Below are positions 1 to 8,151 of a DNA stretch of 64,000 bases, piece after piece. This stretch comes from Trebonia kvetii (GTDB taxonomy: Bacteria > Actinomycetota > Actinomycetes > Streptosporangiales > Streptosporangiaceae). Each line of letters begins with the position of its first letter. The first letter of the stretch is position 1. The position numbers and the translations under genes were made by a program. The notes below the pieces were generated by a model that was given only the letters and a program-made list of their open reading frames with translations, had not been told where the DNA came from and made no database searches. Where the stretch lies: contig NZ_RPFW01000001.1 of assembly GCF_007827045.1 (NCBI RefSeq), positions 1,464,519-1,528,518 on the forward strand. The letters are read 5' to 3'.

Positions 1-1
1 C

Positions 2-496
2 CTGCTTGGCATCTGGGGCGGCATCATTCCGTTCGTCGGGCCTTACTTCCACTATGCCTACACTCCGGACAAGGCATGGACCTACACCACCGGCAGGCTT
101 GAACTCGAGATCCTGCCCGGCGCCGGCGCCCTGCTCGGCGGTCTGCTCCTCATCGCCGCGCGCAGCAGGTATGTCTGCCTGTTCGGCGCGCTGATCGCGA
201 TCGCCAGCGGTGCGTGGTTCGCCCTCGGCAACGTCTTCGCCCCGCTGTGGACGGTGGCGGGCCCAGCGGGCGGCCCCGCCAGCACCGGCACGCTGATGCG
301 CGCGGTTGAGCAGGTGGGCTTCTTCACCGGGCTCGGCATTGCCATCGTGATGGTCGCTGCCGCGGCCGCCGGGCGGCTCAGCGCCGTTCCCAGCCTGCGC
401 GCCGTGGAGACCGTCCCTGTCGCCGAGGTCCCGGCGAGCCGGGAGCCAGTCGACGATTCGGTGGTAGACGAGAGCGAGACGCGGGTCATCAGGTAG
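2..496 (+). CDS. Integral membrane protein, 3' part only
   Basis: The reading frame is open from the first bases of the window and ends at TAG 494-496, so the start lies outside. The visible 164 residues contain about four hydrophobic segments (a Gly/Ile-rich one at the left edge, one around residues 40-55, one around 60-80 and one around 110-130) and end in a charged, probably cytoplasmic tail rich in Glu, Asp and Val. I do not recognise a named family; it resembles small multi-spanning membrane proteins common in actinomycetes. A perfect palindrome follows 17 bp after the stop. Function unknown. Confidence 0.7.
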   Translation: MLGIWGGIIPFVGPYFHYAYTPDKAWTYTTGRLELEILPGAGALLGGLLLIAARSRYVCLFGALIAIASGAWFALGNVFAPLWTVAGPAGGPASTGTLMRAVEQVGFFTGLGIAIVMVAAAAAGRLSAVPSLRAVETVPVAEVPASREPVDDSVVDESETRVIR

Positions 497-513
497 CGAC
501 CAGTCGCTGCCGC

Positions 514-541
514 GCCCCCGCCGCACGCGTGCGGCGGGGGC
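514..541 (+). terminator. Rho-independent-type terminator after the membrane protein
   Basis: A perfect 28-bp palindrome (two 14-bp arms meeting at ACGCGT) is followed by CTTTACCC. It lies between the stop of the membrane protein and the 3' end of the convergent DUF397 gene, so it may serve both. Confidence 0.75.
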
Positions 542-570
542 TTTACCCGTGTCCGGGCTGCCCGCCTGCG

Positions 571-819
571 CTACATCCGGTTCCTGCCGAAGTCGTCGAA
601 CTCGCCCTTGCGCACTCCGCCGATGAAGGCGCGCCACTCCTCCGGGGTAAACCGGAGAACCGGACCCTCGCGATCCCGGCTGTTGCGGACGCCGACGGCG
701 CCGAGCTCCAGTTCGGATACCTCGACACAGTTGCCGTTGGCGTAACTCAATGAGCTCTTGATCCAGGCAGGCCCGGCGCTCACGGTTGCGGACATATTTC
801 CCGCCATCGCAGTTCCCAC
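571..819 (-). CDS. DUF397 domain protein
   Basis: An 82-residue protein made almost entirely of a DUF397 domain: W-x-KSS-L-S-Y-ANGNCVEV, then VGVRNSRD, then LRFTPEEWRAFIGGVRKGEFD. DUF397 proteins are small actinomycete proteins usually encoded next to XRE/DUF5753 regulators and are thought to act as their partners. Here no XRE gene is adjacent; the nearest is 2.1 kb away beside a second, very similar DUF397 gene. The GTG at 819 has AAGGG five bases upstream; ATG codons at 807 and 795 are possible alternatives. The remnant of an anti-sigma-like ATPase gene lies just upstream, so this is a rearranged regulatory cluster. Confidence 0.85.
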   Translation of the reverse strand: MGTAMAGNMSATVSAGPAWIKSSLSYANGNCVEVSELELGAVGVRNSRDREGPVLRFTPEEWRAFIGGVRKGEFDDFGRNRM

Positions 820-861
820 GTCATCCCTTCGCCGACTGTCTTCACGATGCGCTTGCAGCGG

Positions 862-935
862 GGACGGTGAGCCTCCGGGGGCTATGGCTCACCGTCCCCG
901 CCTCCCCCGCGGGCCGCGTCCGTCCTCCGTGCGGC
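862..935 (-). pseudogene. 3' remnant of an anti-sigma-like ATPase gene
   Basis: Read on the minus strand, this segment carries GACGGACG, GCCC, CGGGGG and GCGGGGACGGTGAGCCAT in the same order as the 3' end of the ATPase gene at 8571-9056. It ends in codons for G-D-G-E-P followed by TAG, where the intact gene has TGA. The similarity continues past the stop into a hairpin (GGTGAGCC/GGCTCACC). There is no room for the ATPase domain before the promoter-like element at 1097-1134, so the body of the gene appears deleted. Extent is approximate. Confidence 0.5.
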
Positions 936-1096
936 ATCGGTCGCGGACGTAAGGCAGCGTGTCGCGGGAGCGTCACGGCCCTAGCCCACGGGGAAGCTTG
1001 CAAAGCGGGCACCCGGCCGAGTCCGGCCGATAGTTTGTGCAGCAGCGGCGGCGGGGCCTGGCCTCAGCAGCACGCTGGTTGCATAGAGAATGCTGC

Positions 1097-1134
1097 TGCA
1101 AGTTGCAGCGCAAGACATCGGTCATCTGCCGTAT
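1097..1134 (-). promoter_or_regulatory. Composite regulatory element, copy A
   Basis: TGCAAGTTGCA at 1097-1107 (inside a 15-bp perfect palindrome, 1095-1109) is followed by ATCGGTCATCTGCCGTAT at 1117-1134. The centres of the two parts are 23.5 bp apart, the same as in copies B (9244-9281) and C (9790-9827). This is the most degenerate copy in its second half. On the minus strand it lies upstream of the decayed ATPase remnant, matching the layout at the intact genes. Confidence 0.6.
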
Positions 1135-1273
1135 GTGCAAGAAATCCCGGGCTGTCTTCTTTGTGCCGCGCACCGATGAACCTTTCCGCGCCGCCGGCGC
1201 ATCCTGAGGAAGACCGCTTTCCCCGCTCTGGCGGAGCTGCAGCGGTCGGCATGCCGTGACTCAGGGAGGCGCC

Positions 1274-2416
1274 ATGGCGTTCGCGATGCGCGACGAGTGG
1301 AAGGCGGAGCCGGTCTCGACCACCGGGGCCGTGTACGTCGAGCCGTCCGCGGCGGATCCCATCAAGCCTGGCGAGCGAGTCGCCCACCTGTTCCCGCGCA
1401 GCGTCATGGAGGAGTACATCCTGCAGCGGGTGACCGAACGGGTCTGGTGGGTCTCCCGGCACTTCTACGGTTCGCTGTTCTATGTCGGTACGCGCGGGGT
1501 GCTGCTGCTCGACCCCTTCCTCGGCGGCGCTGAGGCGACAGTAAAGGCCGTCGCCTCGGTGACGGACCTGCCGGTGACGGCGGTGGTGTACTCGCACTTC
1601 CACGCGGACCACATCGGCGGCGCGCGGCGGCTGTTCGAACTGCTCGCGGCGGCGCCGCCGCGAGTGATCGCCTCTGAGCACACCGCCGTCTGGATGGAGC
1701 GCTTCGGCAGCGACCTGCCCCGGCCCGCGCAGGTGCTTGACTGGCCCTCGGGCGCCTGGTCGTTCGAGGACGTGACGCTTCGGCTGCGCGGCTTGCCGCG
1801 GCCAGGTCACGCGCCCGACCATTCGGTGTTCCTCCTTCGAGGAGGAACGGGCGGGCACTCCGCCGACCTGATCAACATCGACCAGCTCCCGTTCGGCGGC
1901 TTCGCCGGCCAGGACCCGCTGGTGCTGTTCAGGCCCAACCTAGAGTTCGCACGGTCGCTCGAGTTCGACTGGTTCTGCGGTGGCCACGGCAACATCGGCG
2001 AGAAATCCGACTTCGACTTCTACCTCGCTTACCTGGACGAGGTCGCCGCGCTCGTCGACGAGTACGTGCCGCGCCCGGAGTCGGTCCCCGACCTGTCACT
2101 GACGGACTACCTGAGTGGCCTTGACTCAGGCGCGAGGTCACGGCTGCTGTCGGAACTCGACAATCACTTCGGGCTCTACCTGTACGGCAGGAAGATCGTG
2201 GCAGGCGAGGAGCGGTCGGGCGGCGGCAACCCGTTCCTTAGCGGCCTGATCGGCGAATGGTCCGCCGAGCGGGCCAGGGCCGTCGACGAGGCGGTGCCGC
2301 GCATCATCGAACGGCTGCGCCCGAAGTACGGGCGCATGTACAACTTCGACGACGCACAGCCCGGCAACGTGCGCCTGCTTGCCATGGGCGTCCAGCCGAG
2401 TCTCATCAACCGCTGA
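1274..2416 (+). CDS. MBL-fold metallo-hydrolase
   Basis: A 380-residue protein of the metallo-beta-lactamase fold. The zinc-binding motif HxHxDH is at residues 108-113 (S-H-F-H-A-D-H-I-G-G), with further candidate metal ligands in E-H-T-A-V and G-H-A-P-D-H and near G-G-H-G-N. The C-terminal third is longer than in the minimal fold and is rich in charged helices. Family members hydrolyse diverse esters, thioesters or lactones; the substrate cannot be told from sequence. The ATG at 1274 has GGGAGG five bases upstream and is preferred over the in-frame GTG at 1256. It is a single gene convergent with a DUF397 gene, with a shared hairpin between them. Confidence 0.85.
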   Translation: MAFAMRDEWKAEPVSTTGAVYVEPSAADPIKPGERVAHLFPRSVMEEYILQRVTERVWWVSRHFYGSLFYVGTRGVLLLDPFLGGAEATVKAVASVTDLPVTAVVYSHFHADHIGGARRLFELLAAAPPRVIASEHTAVWMERFGSDLPRPAQVLDWPSGAWSFEDVTLRLRGLPRPGHAPDHSVFLLRGGTGGHSADLINIDQLPFGGFAGQDPLVLFRPNLEFARSLEFDWFCGGHGNIGEKSDFDFYLAYLDEVAALVDEYVPRPESVPDLSLTDYLSGLDSGARSRLLSELDNHFGLYLYGRKIVAGEERSGGGNPFLSGLIGEWSAERARAVDEAVPRIIERLRPKYGRMYNFDDAQPGNVRLLAMGVQPSLINR

Positions 2417-2423
2417 AACCGAT

Positions 2424-2459
2424 AAGGCGGGTCCCCAGGCTTGCTGGGCGACCCGCCTT
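2424..2459. terminator. Bidirectional terminator between convergent genes
   Basis: AAGGCGGGTC (2424-2433) pairs with GACCCGCCTT (2450-2459), and CCCAG/CTGGG extends the stem inside. It sits between the ends of the MBL-fold gene and the DUF397 gene, and each arm ends in A/T-rich sequence on the outer side. Confidence 0.75.
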
Positions 2460-2472
2460 GTGGTTTGAACTA

Positions 2473-2685
2473 TTATGCGCCGAAACGGTCGAATTCGCCG
2501 TTTCGGACGCCTCCGATGAACGCATGCCACTCGTCCGGCGTGAAGCGGAGAACCGCTCCTGCGGAGTCCCGGCTGTTGCGAACACCCACTTCATCGCCGG
2601 AGAGGTTCGCCACCTCAACACAGTTGCCGTTAGCGAAACTAAGCGAGCTCTTTACCCATTCGGGGCTACTTCCGATCGTAGGCAC
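2473..2685 (-). CDS. DUF397 domain protein
   Basis: A 70-residue DUF397 protein: EWVKSSLSFANGNCVEV, VGVRNSRDS, then VLRFTPDEWHAFIGGVRNGEFDRFG. It is closely related to the DUF397 protein at 571-819. I place the start at GTG 2685 because AGGGGG lies nine bases upstream; an in-frame GTG at 2730 would add 15 residues but lacks a ribosome site. It follows the XRE/DUF5753 gene in the same direction after about 240 bp, the classic regulator-partner arrangement of actinomycetes. Inferred role: partner or antagonist of that regulator. Confidence 0.85.
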   Translation of the reverse strand: MPTIGSSPEWVKSSLSFANGNCVEVANLSGDEVGVRNSRDSAGAVLRFTPDEWHAFIGGVRNGEFDRFGA

Positions 2686-2928
2686 AGCGACGCTACCCCC
2701 TAACAGATTTTTCGTGTTTGCCCTGCACACACGGCTACCGACGGCATGAGCCTTACCGTGGGTAGTCGCTTTGCGCTGAGGTTAGCAGACGGACCCCATA
2801 AACATCATCCGGTCTGATCCAACCCAGGTAACACTACTGTCAAGTAAGCAACAGTTGGCTGCACTGCTCACGCAAATGCGGAGGTCATCGCTAAGACAGG
2901 AAGAGCGGGCCGCTGCGCGGCGGAACCG

Positions 2929-3819
2929 TCAGGAAGCGGTGCGGCGCCGGCCAGTCCAGAGCGATTCGGCCAGTTCCAGGATCATTTGCTTCGAGTCGGC
3001 TGGGCTGAGTGCCACCTCGGTGAGGGCCCGGAATGCCACCCGGTGCAAATGCGTCTCCCGCTCGCCCTCGATGATGAAGCCACTGCGCATCTGCTCGGTG
3101 GCCACCACGTCCTGCAGCACCGCGTCACCGTCGGCCTCGAAGCCGAAGAGCACGAAGGACTCGCCGATCACCGTGTGCGGTCCGTCGAGGGGAAGGACCT
3201 GCAGCGTCAGGTTGGGCCTGTCACACTCCTTGGCAAGCCGCTGCAACTGCTCGTACATGGTGAGGTCGGAGCCGATCCTGCGGAGCAGCACCGACTCGTC
3301 GAGCACCACGGAGAGCTTCAGGCCGATCCTGTCGAGGACCTGCTGGCGGCGCATCCGCACCCGGACGAGCCGGGTCACCTGGGACGGAGGTACCGGCTCG
3401 ATCCTGTCGTAGCTGTCGATGATGTGCCTGGCGTACGCCTCGGTCTGCAGCAGGCCGGCCACCACGTCTACATGCCAGATGGCGGCCGAGGTCGCCTCAT
3501 GCTCGAGTCCGATGAACTGCTGGTAATCCTCGGGCAGGCTGTCGGCATACTCCTCCCACCAGCCCTTCTGGGAGGCATCCTCGGCGAGTGCGAGCAGCAT
3601 CGCCCGGTGCTGGCCGCCTACGCCGTAGTAGTCGAGCAGTCGCTCGACCTCCCTGGGGCGCAGTCCTGTCTTGGCGCGCTCATACCGAGAGATTTTCGAC
3701 GGGCTCCAGCGCAGCGCGTGCGCCACGGACTCGCCGCTGCGCCCCTTCGTCTCGCGCAGTGCCCGCAGTTCGGCGGCAAGCCGACGGCGGCGCACGGTGG
3801 GGCTTCCCTCTTCCACCAT
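2929..3819 (-). CDS. XRE-family regulator with DUF5753
   Basis: A 296-residue cytoplasmic regulator. Residues about 8-60 form an XRE helix-turn-helix (RRRLAAELRALRE...SPSKISRYERAKTGLRPREVERLL). The rest is a DUF5753 domain (LEHEATSAAIWHVDVVAGLLQTEAYAR, then VRMRRQQVLD...LSVVLDESVL and LTLQVLPL). Such proteins are related to WhiJ/AbaA-type developmental regulators of Streptomyces. The start at 3819 is chosen because AGGAGAGGAGG lies about ten bases upstream; the frame is open to 3912. Its neighbours are the DUF397 gene downstream and a long A/T-rich upstream region that also serves a small secreted-peptide gene. The binding site is unknown; TGCAAGTTGCA-type elements nearby are candidates. Confidence 0.88.
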   Translation of the reverse strand: MVEEGSPTVRRRRLAAELRALRETKGRSGESVAHALRWSPSKISRYERAKTGLRPREVERLLDYYGVGGQHRAMLLALAEDASQKGWWEEYADSLPEDYQQFIGLEHEATSAAIWHVDVVAGLLQTEAYARHIIDSYDRIEPVPPSQVTRLVRVRMRRQQVLDRIGLKLSVVLDESVLLRRIGSDLTMYEQLQRLAKECDRPNLTLQVLPLDGPHTVIGESFVLFGFEADGDAVLQDVVATEQMRSGFIIEGERETHLHRVAFRALTEVALSPADSKQMILELAESLWTGRRRTAS

Positions 3820-4306
3820 CGGGCACCGCCTCCTCTCCTGCCTCTGGTACCGCCGGTCCGCGGTAATAGCAGTATGTGGACAGCAAAGTAACGCCGATGA
3901 TGAATATTTCACGGAAAGATTCGCCGAAACAAGAAATCGGGCTAATCCATCCCTTTGCGGCTAGGCCGACCGCGAGCAGCGGGAACATAGTGACGCGAAT
4001 GCACTTAGGTTAAGTCCGTGAGAGCAGATGCGTATGGGACTTCTGATGCAGATTGGTTAACTCGGAATGAACAGCATTCAATGGTTAAAACTGATCAATT
4101 ATGACAGTTGCGGGGCGAAGACTGACCGACGGTTCTGACGTGACGCGCGACGGCCGGAGTTGCCAGAGACAATGATTGAAAGCGAATTCTCGCTACCGAT
4201 GATATTGGTCTCGCAGGAAGTTTTCACCCTCCTCGAAGGATCAATAAAACGGACCGACTCCGAGTGAGGGAACCCGGAGAGGGTCCGTTTCGTGATTCGC
4301 CGCACT
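3820..4306. other. A/T-rich regulatory region upstream of the XRE gene
   Basis: These 487 bp are noticeably poorer in G/C than the coding DNA around them. They hold the upstream region of the XRE gene and the terminator of the small secreted-peptide gene (4247-4290). A small inverted repeat GAATG/CATTC lies near 4055-4075 among several GGTTAA-like words. I see no gene; reading frames here have intergenic codon composition. Confidence 0.5.
4247..4290 (-). terminator. Terminator of the small secreted-peptide gene
   Basis: AAACGGACC (4247-4255) pairs with GGTCCGTTT (4282-4290), and CTCCG (4258-4262) pairs with CGGAG (4275-4279) inside. Read on the minus strand the stem ends in GTCCGTTTTATT, a U-rich tail, 16 bp after the stop of the 53-residue gene. 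Confidence 0.8.
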
Positions 4307-4468
4307 TCACCCGTGATAGGTGAAGGCGTTGGGGGACACACTCGCGGACACGACGGCCGCCGCGGCCGGCGTTGCTGCCGTGAGAGCGAGGGTTGGAGCG
4401 GCCACGAGTGAGCCGACTGTGCCCACCGTGAGGATGGCCGAGGCAAGAATGTTGCGCCGAATTCGCAT
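4307..4468 (-). CDS. 53-residue secreted peptide
   Basis: A short gene on the minus strand: ATG 4466-4468, stop TGA 4307-4309. The peptide begins MRIRRN, has a hydrophobic core (ILASAILTVGTVGSLVAAP) and Ala/Thr-rich stretches typical of a Sec signal peptide, and ends SPNAFTYHG. GGAGG lies five bases before the ATG and a terminator with a U-rich tail follows the stop, so it has a complete expression cassette of its own. After cleavage only about 15 residues would remain outside the cell. Similar tiny secreted peptides with aromatic/His ends are, to my recollection, widespread in actinomycetes and uncharacterised. It stands between the XRE regulator and the LuxR regulator. The function is unknown; a signalling role is only a guess. 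Confidence 0.72.
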   Translation of the reverse strand: MRIRRNILASAILTVGTVGSLVAAPTLALTAATPAAAAVVSASVSPNAFTYHG

Positions 4469-4839
4469 GACTACCTCCATGCGGTTACCGTGGTCAGGTG
4501 CCTACGACCCGGCATCGGCGGCCCGACAGGACTCCTTCGTCCCGTCTTTTTGATTCGCCGGTCTTTGGCTGTTACATAAGCTAGAGTAAATCCAGGAGGC
4601 ATGCATATTCAAATAGTAAAACAGGCGTTACAGATTGCTATGGCAATATGCACGGAAATTGCAGTCCCTGATGCAGTGCATAAACCTCAATCGATTGCAG
4701 TGAGCCTTGCAATGCAAGTTGCACCGCATATTACAATGGATTACACCCGGCAGGCGGCTTTGAATGCCCTAACTAGCCGAATTTCTGTCCTAATTCGAAC
4801 CGCTTGTTCGGTAGATGTGCAGCTAGTACGCTTCGTAAC
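4469..4839. other. A/T-rich leader region of the LuxR gene
   Basis: The 371 bp between the secreted-peptide gene and the LuxR regulator are A/T-rich and unusually dense in TTGCA/TGCAA words from about 4625 to 4725, including a perfect TGCAAGTTGCA at 4713-4723. An open frame at 4601-4852 has A/T-rich third positions and is probably not a gene. Confidence 0.5.
4713..4723. promoter_or_regulatory. TGCAAGTTGCA site upstream of the LuxR gene
   Basis: A perfect inverted repeat identical to the core of composite elements A and C. It lies about 120 bp before the LuxR start. The second half of the composite element (ATCGGTCAGCTGACCGAT) is absent at the expected distance. Neighbouring ATTGCAGT words at about 4660 and 4694 look like extra half-sites. 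Confidence 0.5.
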
Positions 4840-7800
4840 ATGCATCCGGTAACCCGGGTCGGCGTGCTTGCCGGACGCGCGAACGAGCTCGCGCTGCTCG
4901 ACGGGTATTTGAGAGAACTTACCCGTGGCGGCGGCGGCGCAATGCTCATCGAAGGCGAGCCGGGCATCGGCAAGACCGCCCTGGCGCGCGCGGCGCTTGC
5001 CGCGCTGCCGCCGGGCAGCTGCCAGGTCTTCTGGGGTGCGGGCGACGAGCTCGGCCAGGAGCTGCCGCTGCTGCCCTTCCTCGACGCGCTCCAGGTCAGG
5101 CGCCCGTCCGCGAACGCGCGCCGGGCCACGATCACCGGACTGCTGCGGGGCGAGATGGCCACCGATCGCGGCACCGACGTACCGGCGACGATTGCCGAGC
5201 AGCTCATTGCGCTGACCATCGACGAAACCGCCGCGCAGCCGGTGGTGCTCGTCCTTGACGACCTCCAGTGGGCCGATCCGGCCAGCGTGCGGCTGTGGGG
5301 ACGGCTCGCCAGGACCGCGCACCAGGTGCCGCTGCTGCTCCTCGGCCTGACCAGGCCCGCCGCCCACCGGGAGGATCTCCTCGCGCTGCGCCGGGCGGTT
5401 GACGAGGATGCCATACTGCAGCTCGGCGCGCTGCCCGAGCCTGCCACCGCGGAACTCCTCCGTACCCTGGCCGGCGGCCGCCCGGATGCCGCGCTGCTCG
5501 AGCTCGCGGCCGGCGCCGCGGGCAACCCGCTCTACCTCACGGAGCTTCTCGCGGCGCTCAGCCGGTCCGGCGGCATCACGGTCACCGCGGGCGGCATTGC
5601 CGAACTCACGACGGGGTCCGTGCCCGAATCGCTGCCCGCGGCCATCGCGCACCGACTCGGCTTCGTCTCCGGACCCACCAAGGAGGTGCTGCGCGCGGCG
5701 GCCCTGCTCGGCGTCGAATTCGCGGTCCCCGACCTCACCACAGTCCTCGGCAGAAACGTGGCCGACCTGGTGCCCGCGCTCGACGAGGCCAGGGCGACCG
5801 GGGTGCTCACCGACGTGCGCGGCGGCCTCGCCTTCCGCCACCCGCTGATCAGGGAGGCGCTGTACGCGGACCTGCCCGCCGCCGTGCGCGGCGAGTGGCA
5901 CCGCGACGCGGGACACGCCCTCGCGACGGCGGGAGCGCCTCCGGACCGGGTGGCCAGGCAGTTGCTTTGCGCGATCAGCGGCCAGGCCGGTGGCGGAACC
6001 GGACCCGATCCGCTGGCCGGCCCGGCGACGGCCGGCGGCGGCAGCGTGCCGCAAGCCGACCAGGAACTGCCTACCGGGCCGGGACAGCCCGCTGGTCCGG
6101 CGGCGGCCAACGGCGGCACAGCCGCCGTGTTCACCGCTCCGGCCATCAATTTCGAACGACCGCCGATCGCTCTCGTCGCCGCCCAGACGCCGGAGCCCAT
6201 GGACCCCTGGATGCTGGAGTGGCTGGTCATATCCGCGGAATCACTGGTCGGGCAGGCGCCAGGAGTAGCGGCAGAACTGCTCGGCCAGGCGGTAAGCGGA
6301 ATCCCCACCGGATCGTTCAGGCATGGCTGGCTGGCGAGCAGGCTCGCCGATGCCCTCTACCGGATGGGGGACCGGGCCGAGGCGGAACGGGTCGCCGAGC
6401 GGGCGCTCGGGCACGCGGCCGATCCCGACCTGATCGTCGACCTGCACTGGACCCTTGCCCAGTGCAGGATGCTCGCGGGCAGGGCGGAAGAGTCGTTCGG
6501 CACCCTCAAGCAGGCGCTCGACGCGCCAGGCATCACTGCGAAGCATCGCGGCCGCCTGCTCGTGCTCGCCGCCCGTACCTACCTGAACTTCGGCGACATC
6601 GAGGCGGCAGGCGACCAGGCCGACAGGGCGCTCGGCGCGGCGGCGGAGGCCGGCGACACCTGGGCCACCGGGTGGGCACTGCATGTGCGGGCCGTATCCG
6701 CCACCATCCGCGGTGACCTGACCGACGCGCTGCCGCTCTACGACCGGGCGCTCGGCGTCACGGAGACCGATCCCGCGCTCACCGACCTGGGCCTGCTGCT
6801 ACTTGTCAACAAGTCCGTGACACTGCTCAACGTCGACCGGGGCGAGGAGGCGCTTGCCACGGCCGAGCGCGCCAGGCACCTGGCCAACCAGGTTGGTACG
6901 GCAATGCGCCTCGCGCAGGCGCACGGGGTACTCGGCCAGGGGCTATGGGAAACCGGGCGGTGGGACGACGCCGCTGCCGAACTCCGCGCCGTCCCCACGG
7001 ACCTGAAGGAGCCCTCGGCGGCCTGCGGCGAGCTCGGCATCATCGCCGTCATTTTCTTCCACAGGAACGAGCCCGCCTCGGCGCGCCGCTACCTGGCCGA
7101 GGCCGAGGCGCTCGCGGAGCGGATCAAGCAGCGTTCGCTCGGCCCGCTGCTGCTCGCACGGTCGCTCGACCATGAGCAGGCCGGGGCGCCGGACCGGGCA
7201 CTTGCCGTCCTGGTGTCGGCCCTCGACGGGGGAAGCGACGTCGGCGAGATCGAGGATGTGCTCGGGGACGCGGTGCGGCTCGCGCTGAAGACAGGCGACA
7301 AGACGACCGCGCAGGGGCTAACCGGCCAGGTGGCCACTCTGGCCGACGGGTCGGAGACTCCGTCCCGCCAGGCGAACGCGCTGTACTGCCGCGGGATGGT
7401 TGACCAGGACTCGGGCATGCTGCTCGCGGCCGCGCAGCGGTATGCCGACGGCGGGCGCCCGCTGCCCAGGGCCAAGGCACTGGAGGCAGCCGCCGAGTGC
7501 CTGGTACGAGCCGATGAGCGGACCGCCGCGCGGCAGGCGTTCGAGCAGGCCGTCGAGGTCTACGAGTTCCTCGGCGCCGAGGCCGACCTCAACCGCGTGC
7601 AGGCGGAATTCCGTACCCATGGCATCAGGCGCGGGCCGCACAGCAAGCACCGGCGGGCAGTTTGCGGGTGGGACTCGCTCACCGACACGGAGCTGAAGAT
7701 CGCCGCCTTCGTCGAGGAGGGGCTGTCCAACCCGGAGATCGCGGGACGGCTGATGCTGTCGCGGCGGACCGTGGCCACGCACGTGTCGCACATTCTGAAG

Positions 7801-7869
7801 AAGCTTGACGTGACGACAAGGACCGACATCGCGCGGGAGTCGGCGCTGCGCGCCGTCGCGGCTCGCTAA
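4840..7869 (+). CDS. Large AAA-ATPase LuxR-family regulator (LAL type)
   Basis: A 1009-residue regulator. Its N-terminus has a STAND/AAA ATPase with Walker A GEPGIGKT at residues 39-46 and Walker B VVLVLDDLQWADP at about 135-147. A central region of TPR-like helices (for example RADEALYRMGDRAEAERVAERAL-type units) spans roughly 450-930. The last 65 residues are a LuxR helix-turn-helix (DTELKIAAFVEEGLSNPEIA...SRRTVATHVSHILKKL). LAL proteins activate transcription after binding a ligand and ATP, often for secondary metabolism or sugar use. The ATG at 4840 is chosen; a TTG at 4804 is in frame, and neither has a clear ribosome site. An A/T-rich leader with TGCAAGTTGCA precedes it. It is transcribed alone and followed by tandem hairpins. 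Confidence 0.9.
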   Translation: MHPVTRVGVLAGRANELALLDGYLRELTRGGGGAMLIEGEPGIGKTALARAALAALPPGSCQVFWGAGDELGQELPLLPFLDALQVRRPSANARRATITGLLRGEMATDRGTDVPATIAEQLIALTIDETAAQPVVLVLDDLQWADPASVRLWGRLARTAHQVPLLLLGLTRPAAHREDLLALRRAVDEDAILQLGALPEPATAELLRTLAGGRPDAALLELAAGAAGNPLYLTELLAALSRSGGITVTAGGIAELTTGSVPESLPAAIAHRLGFVSGPTKEVLRAAALLGVEFAVPDLTTVLGRNVADLVPALDEARATGVLTDVRGGLAFRHPLIREALYADLPAAVRGEWHRDAGHALATAGAPPDRVARQLLCAISGQAGGGTGPDPLAGPATAGGGSVPQADQELPTGPGQPAGPAAANGGTAAVFTAPAINFERPPIALVAAQTPEPMDPWMLEWLVISAESLVGQAPGVAAELLGQAVSGIPTGSFRHGWLASRLADALYRMGDRAEAERVAERALGHAADPDLIVDLHWTLAQCRMLAGRAEESFGTLKQALDAPGITAKHRGRLLVLAARTYLNFGDIEAAGDQADRALGAAAEAGDTWATGWALHVRAVSATIRGDLTDALPLYDRALGVTETDPALTDLGLLLLVNKSVTLLNVDRGEEALATAERARHLANQVGTAMRLAQAHGVLGQGLWETGRWDDAAAELRAVPTDLKEPSAACGELGIIAVIFFHRNEPASARRYLAEAEALAERIKQRSLGPLLLARSLDHEQAGAPDRALAVLVSALDGGSDVGEIEDVLGDAVRLALKTGDKTTAQGLTGQVATLADGSETPSRQANALYCRGMVDQDSGMLLAAAQRYADGGRPLPRAKALEAAAECLVRADERTAARQAFEQAVEVYEFLGAEADLNRVQAEFRTHGIRRGPHSKHRRAVCGWDSLTDTELKIAAFVEEGLSNPEIAGRLMLSRRTVATHVSHILKKLDVTTRTDIARESALRAVAAR

Positions 7870-7890
7870 GATCTTGCTCCCCCCGCGGGA

Positions 7891-7967
7891 GTCCCCGTCC
7901 TGCCGCCACCCCCGCCGGGACGGGGACGCGGGCGGCGCGCCGGGTGAGGGGCCGGCGCGCCGCCCGC
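7891..7967 (+). terminator. Two tandem terminator hairpins after the LuxR gene
   Basis: GTCCCCGTCC (7891-7900) pairs with GGACGGGGAC (7918-7927); directly after it the 14-base arm at 7928-7941 (GCGGGC...CGCGCC) pairs perfectly with 7954-7967. No U-tract follows, so they may act as G/C-rich hairpin terminators as is common in actinomycetes. Confidence 0.6.
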
Positions 7968-8151
7968 ATTGACGCGTCCGTCCCTGGCCCAAGGGGGCTC
8001 GGACGCGTTGCCGCGGTGGTGGCGGACCCGCGGCGGCTCGTCGCCCGCCACCATCACGCTCATCGGCTCCGGCACAAGCGGACCGGTTCATCGGCTAACC
8101 GAGGGGATGACGTGCCATGTGCGGCTCATGACACGCCACCCCCGCGTCTAG

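Larger units (their letters stand above)
820..1273. other. Intergenic region with gene remnant and regulatory element
   Basis: No intact gene is seen in these 454 bp. From about 862 to 935 the minus strand matches the 3' end of the ATPase gene that stops at 8571, including the terminal codons for G-D-G-E-P and a stop. At 1097-1134 sits one copy of the composite TGCAANTTGCA/ATCGGTCAGCTGACCGAT element. The rest shows no convincing signal. The block looks like an ATPase unit that has lost its body. Confidence 0.55.

Noticed and set aside
973..1173. 66-codon minus-strand frame across composite element A
   Set aside because: No ribosome site and no resemblance to the ATPase family expected at this position; it only spans the control element and remnant DNA.
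4601..4852. 83-codon frame overlapping the LuxR start, possible leader peptide
   Set aside because: Third codon positions are A/T-rich like the surrounding intergenic DNA, AGGAGG is only one base from the ATG, and the sequence resembles no protein family.
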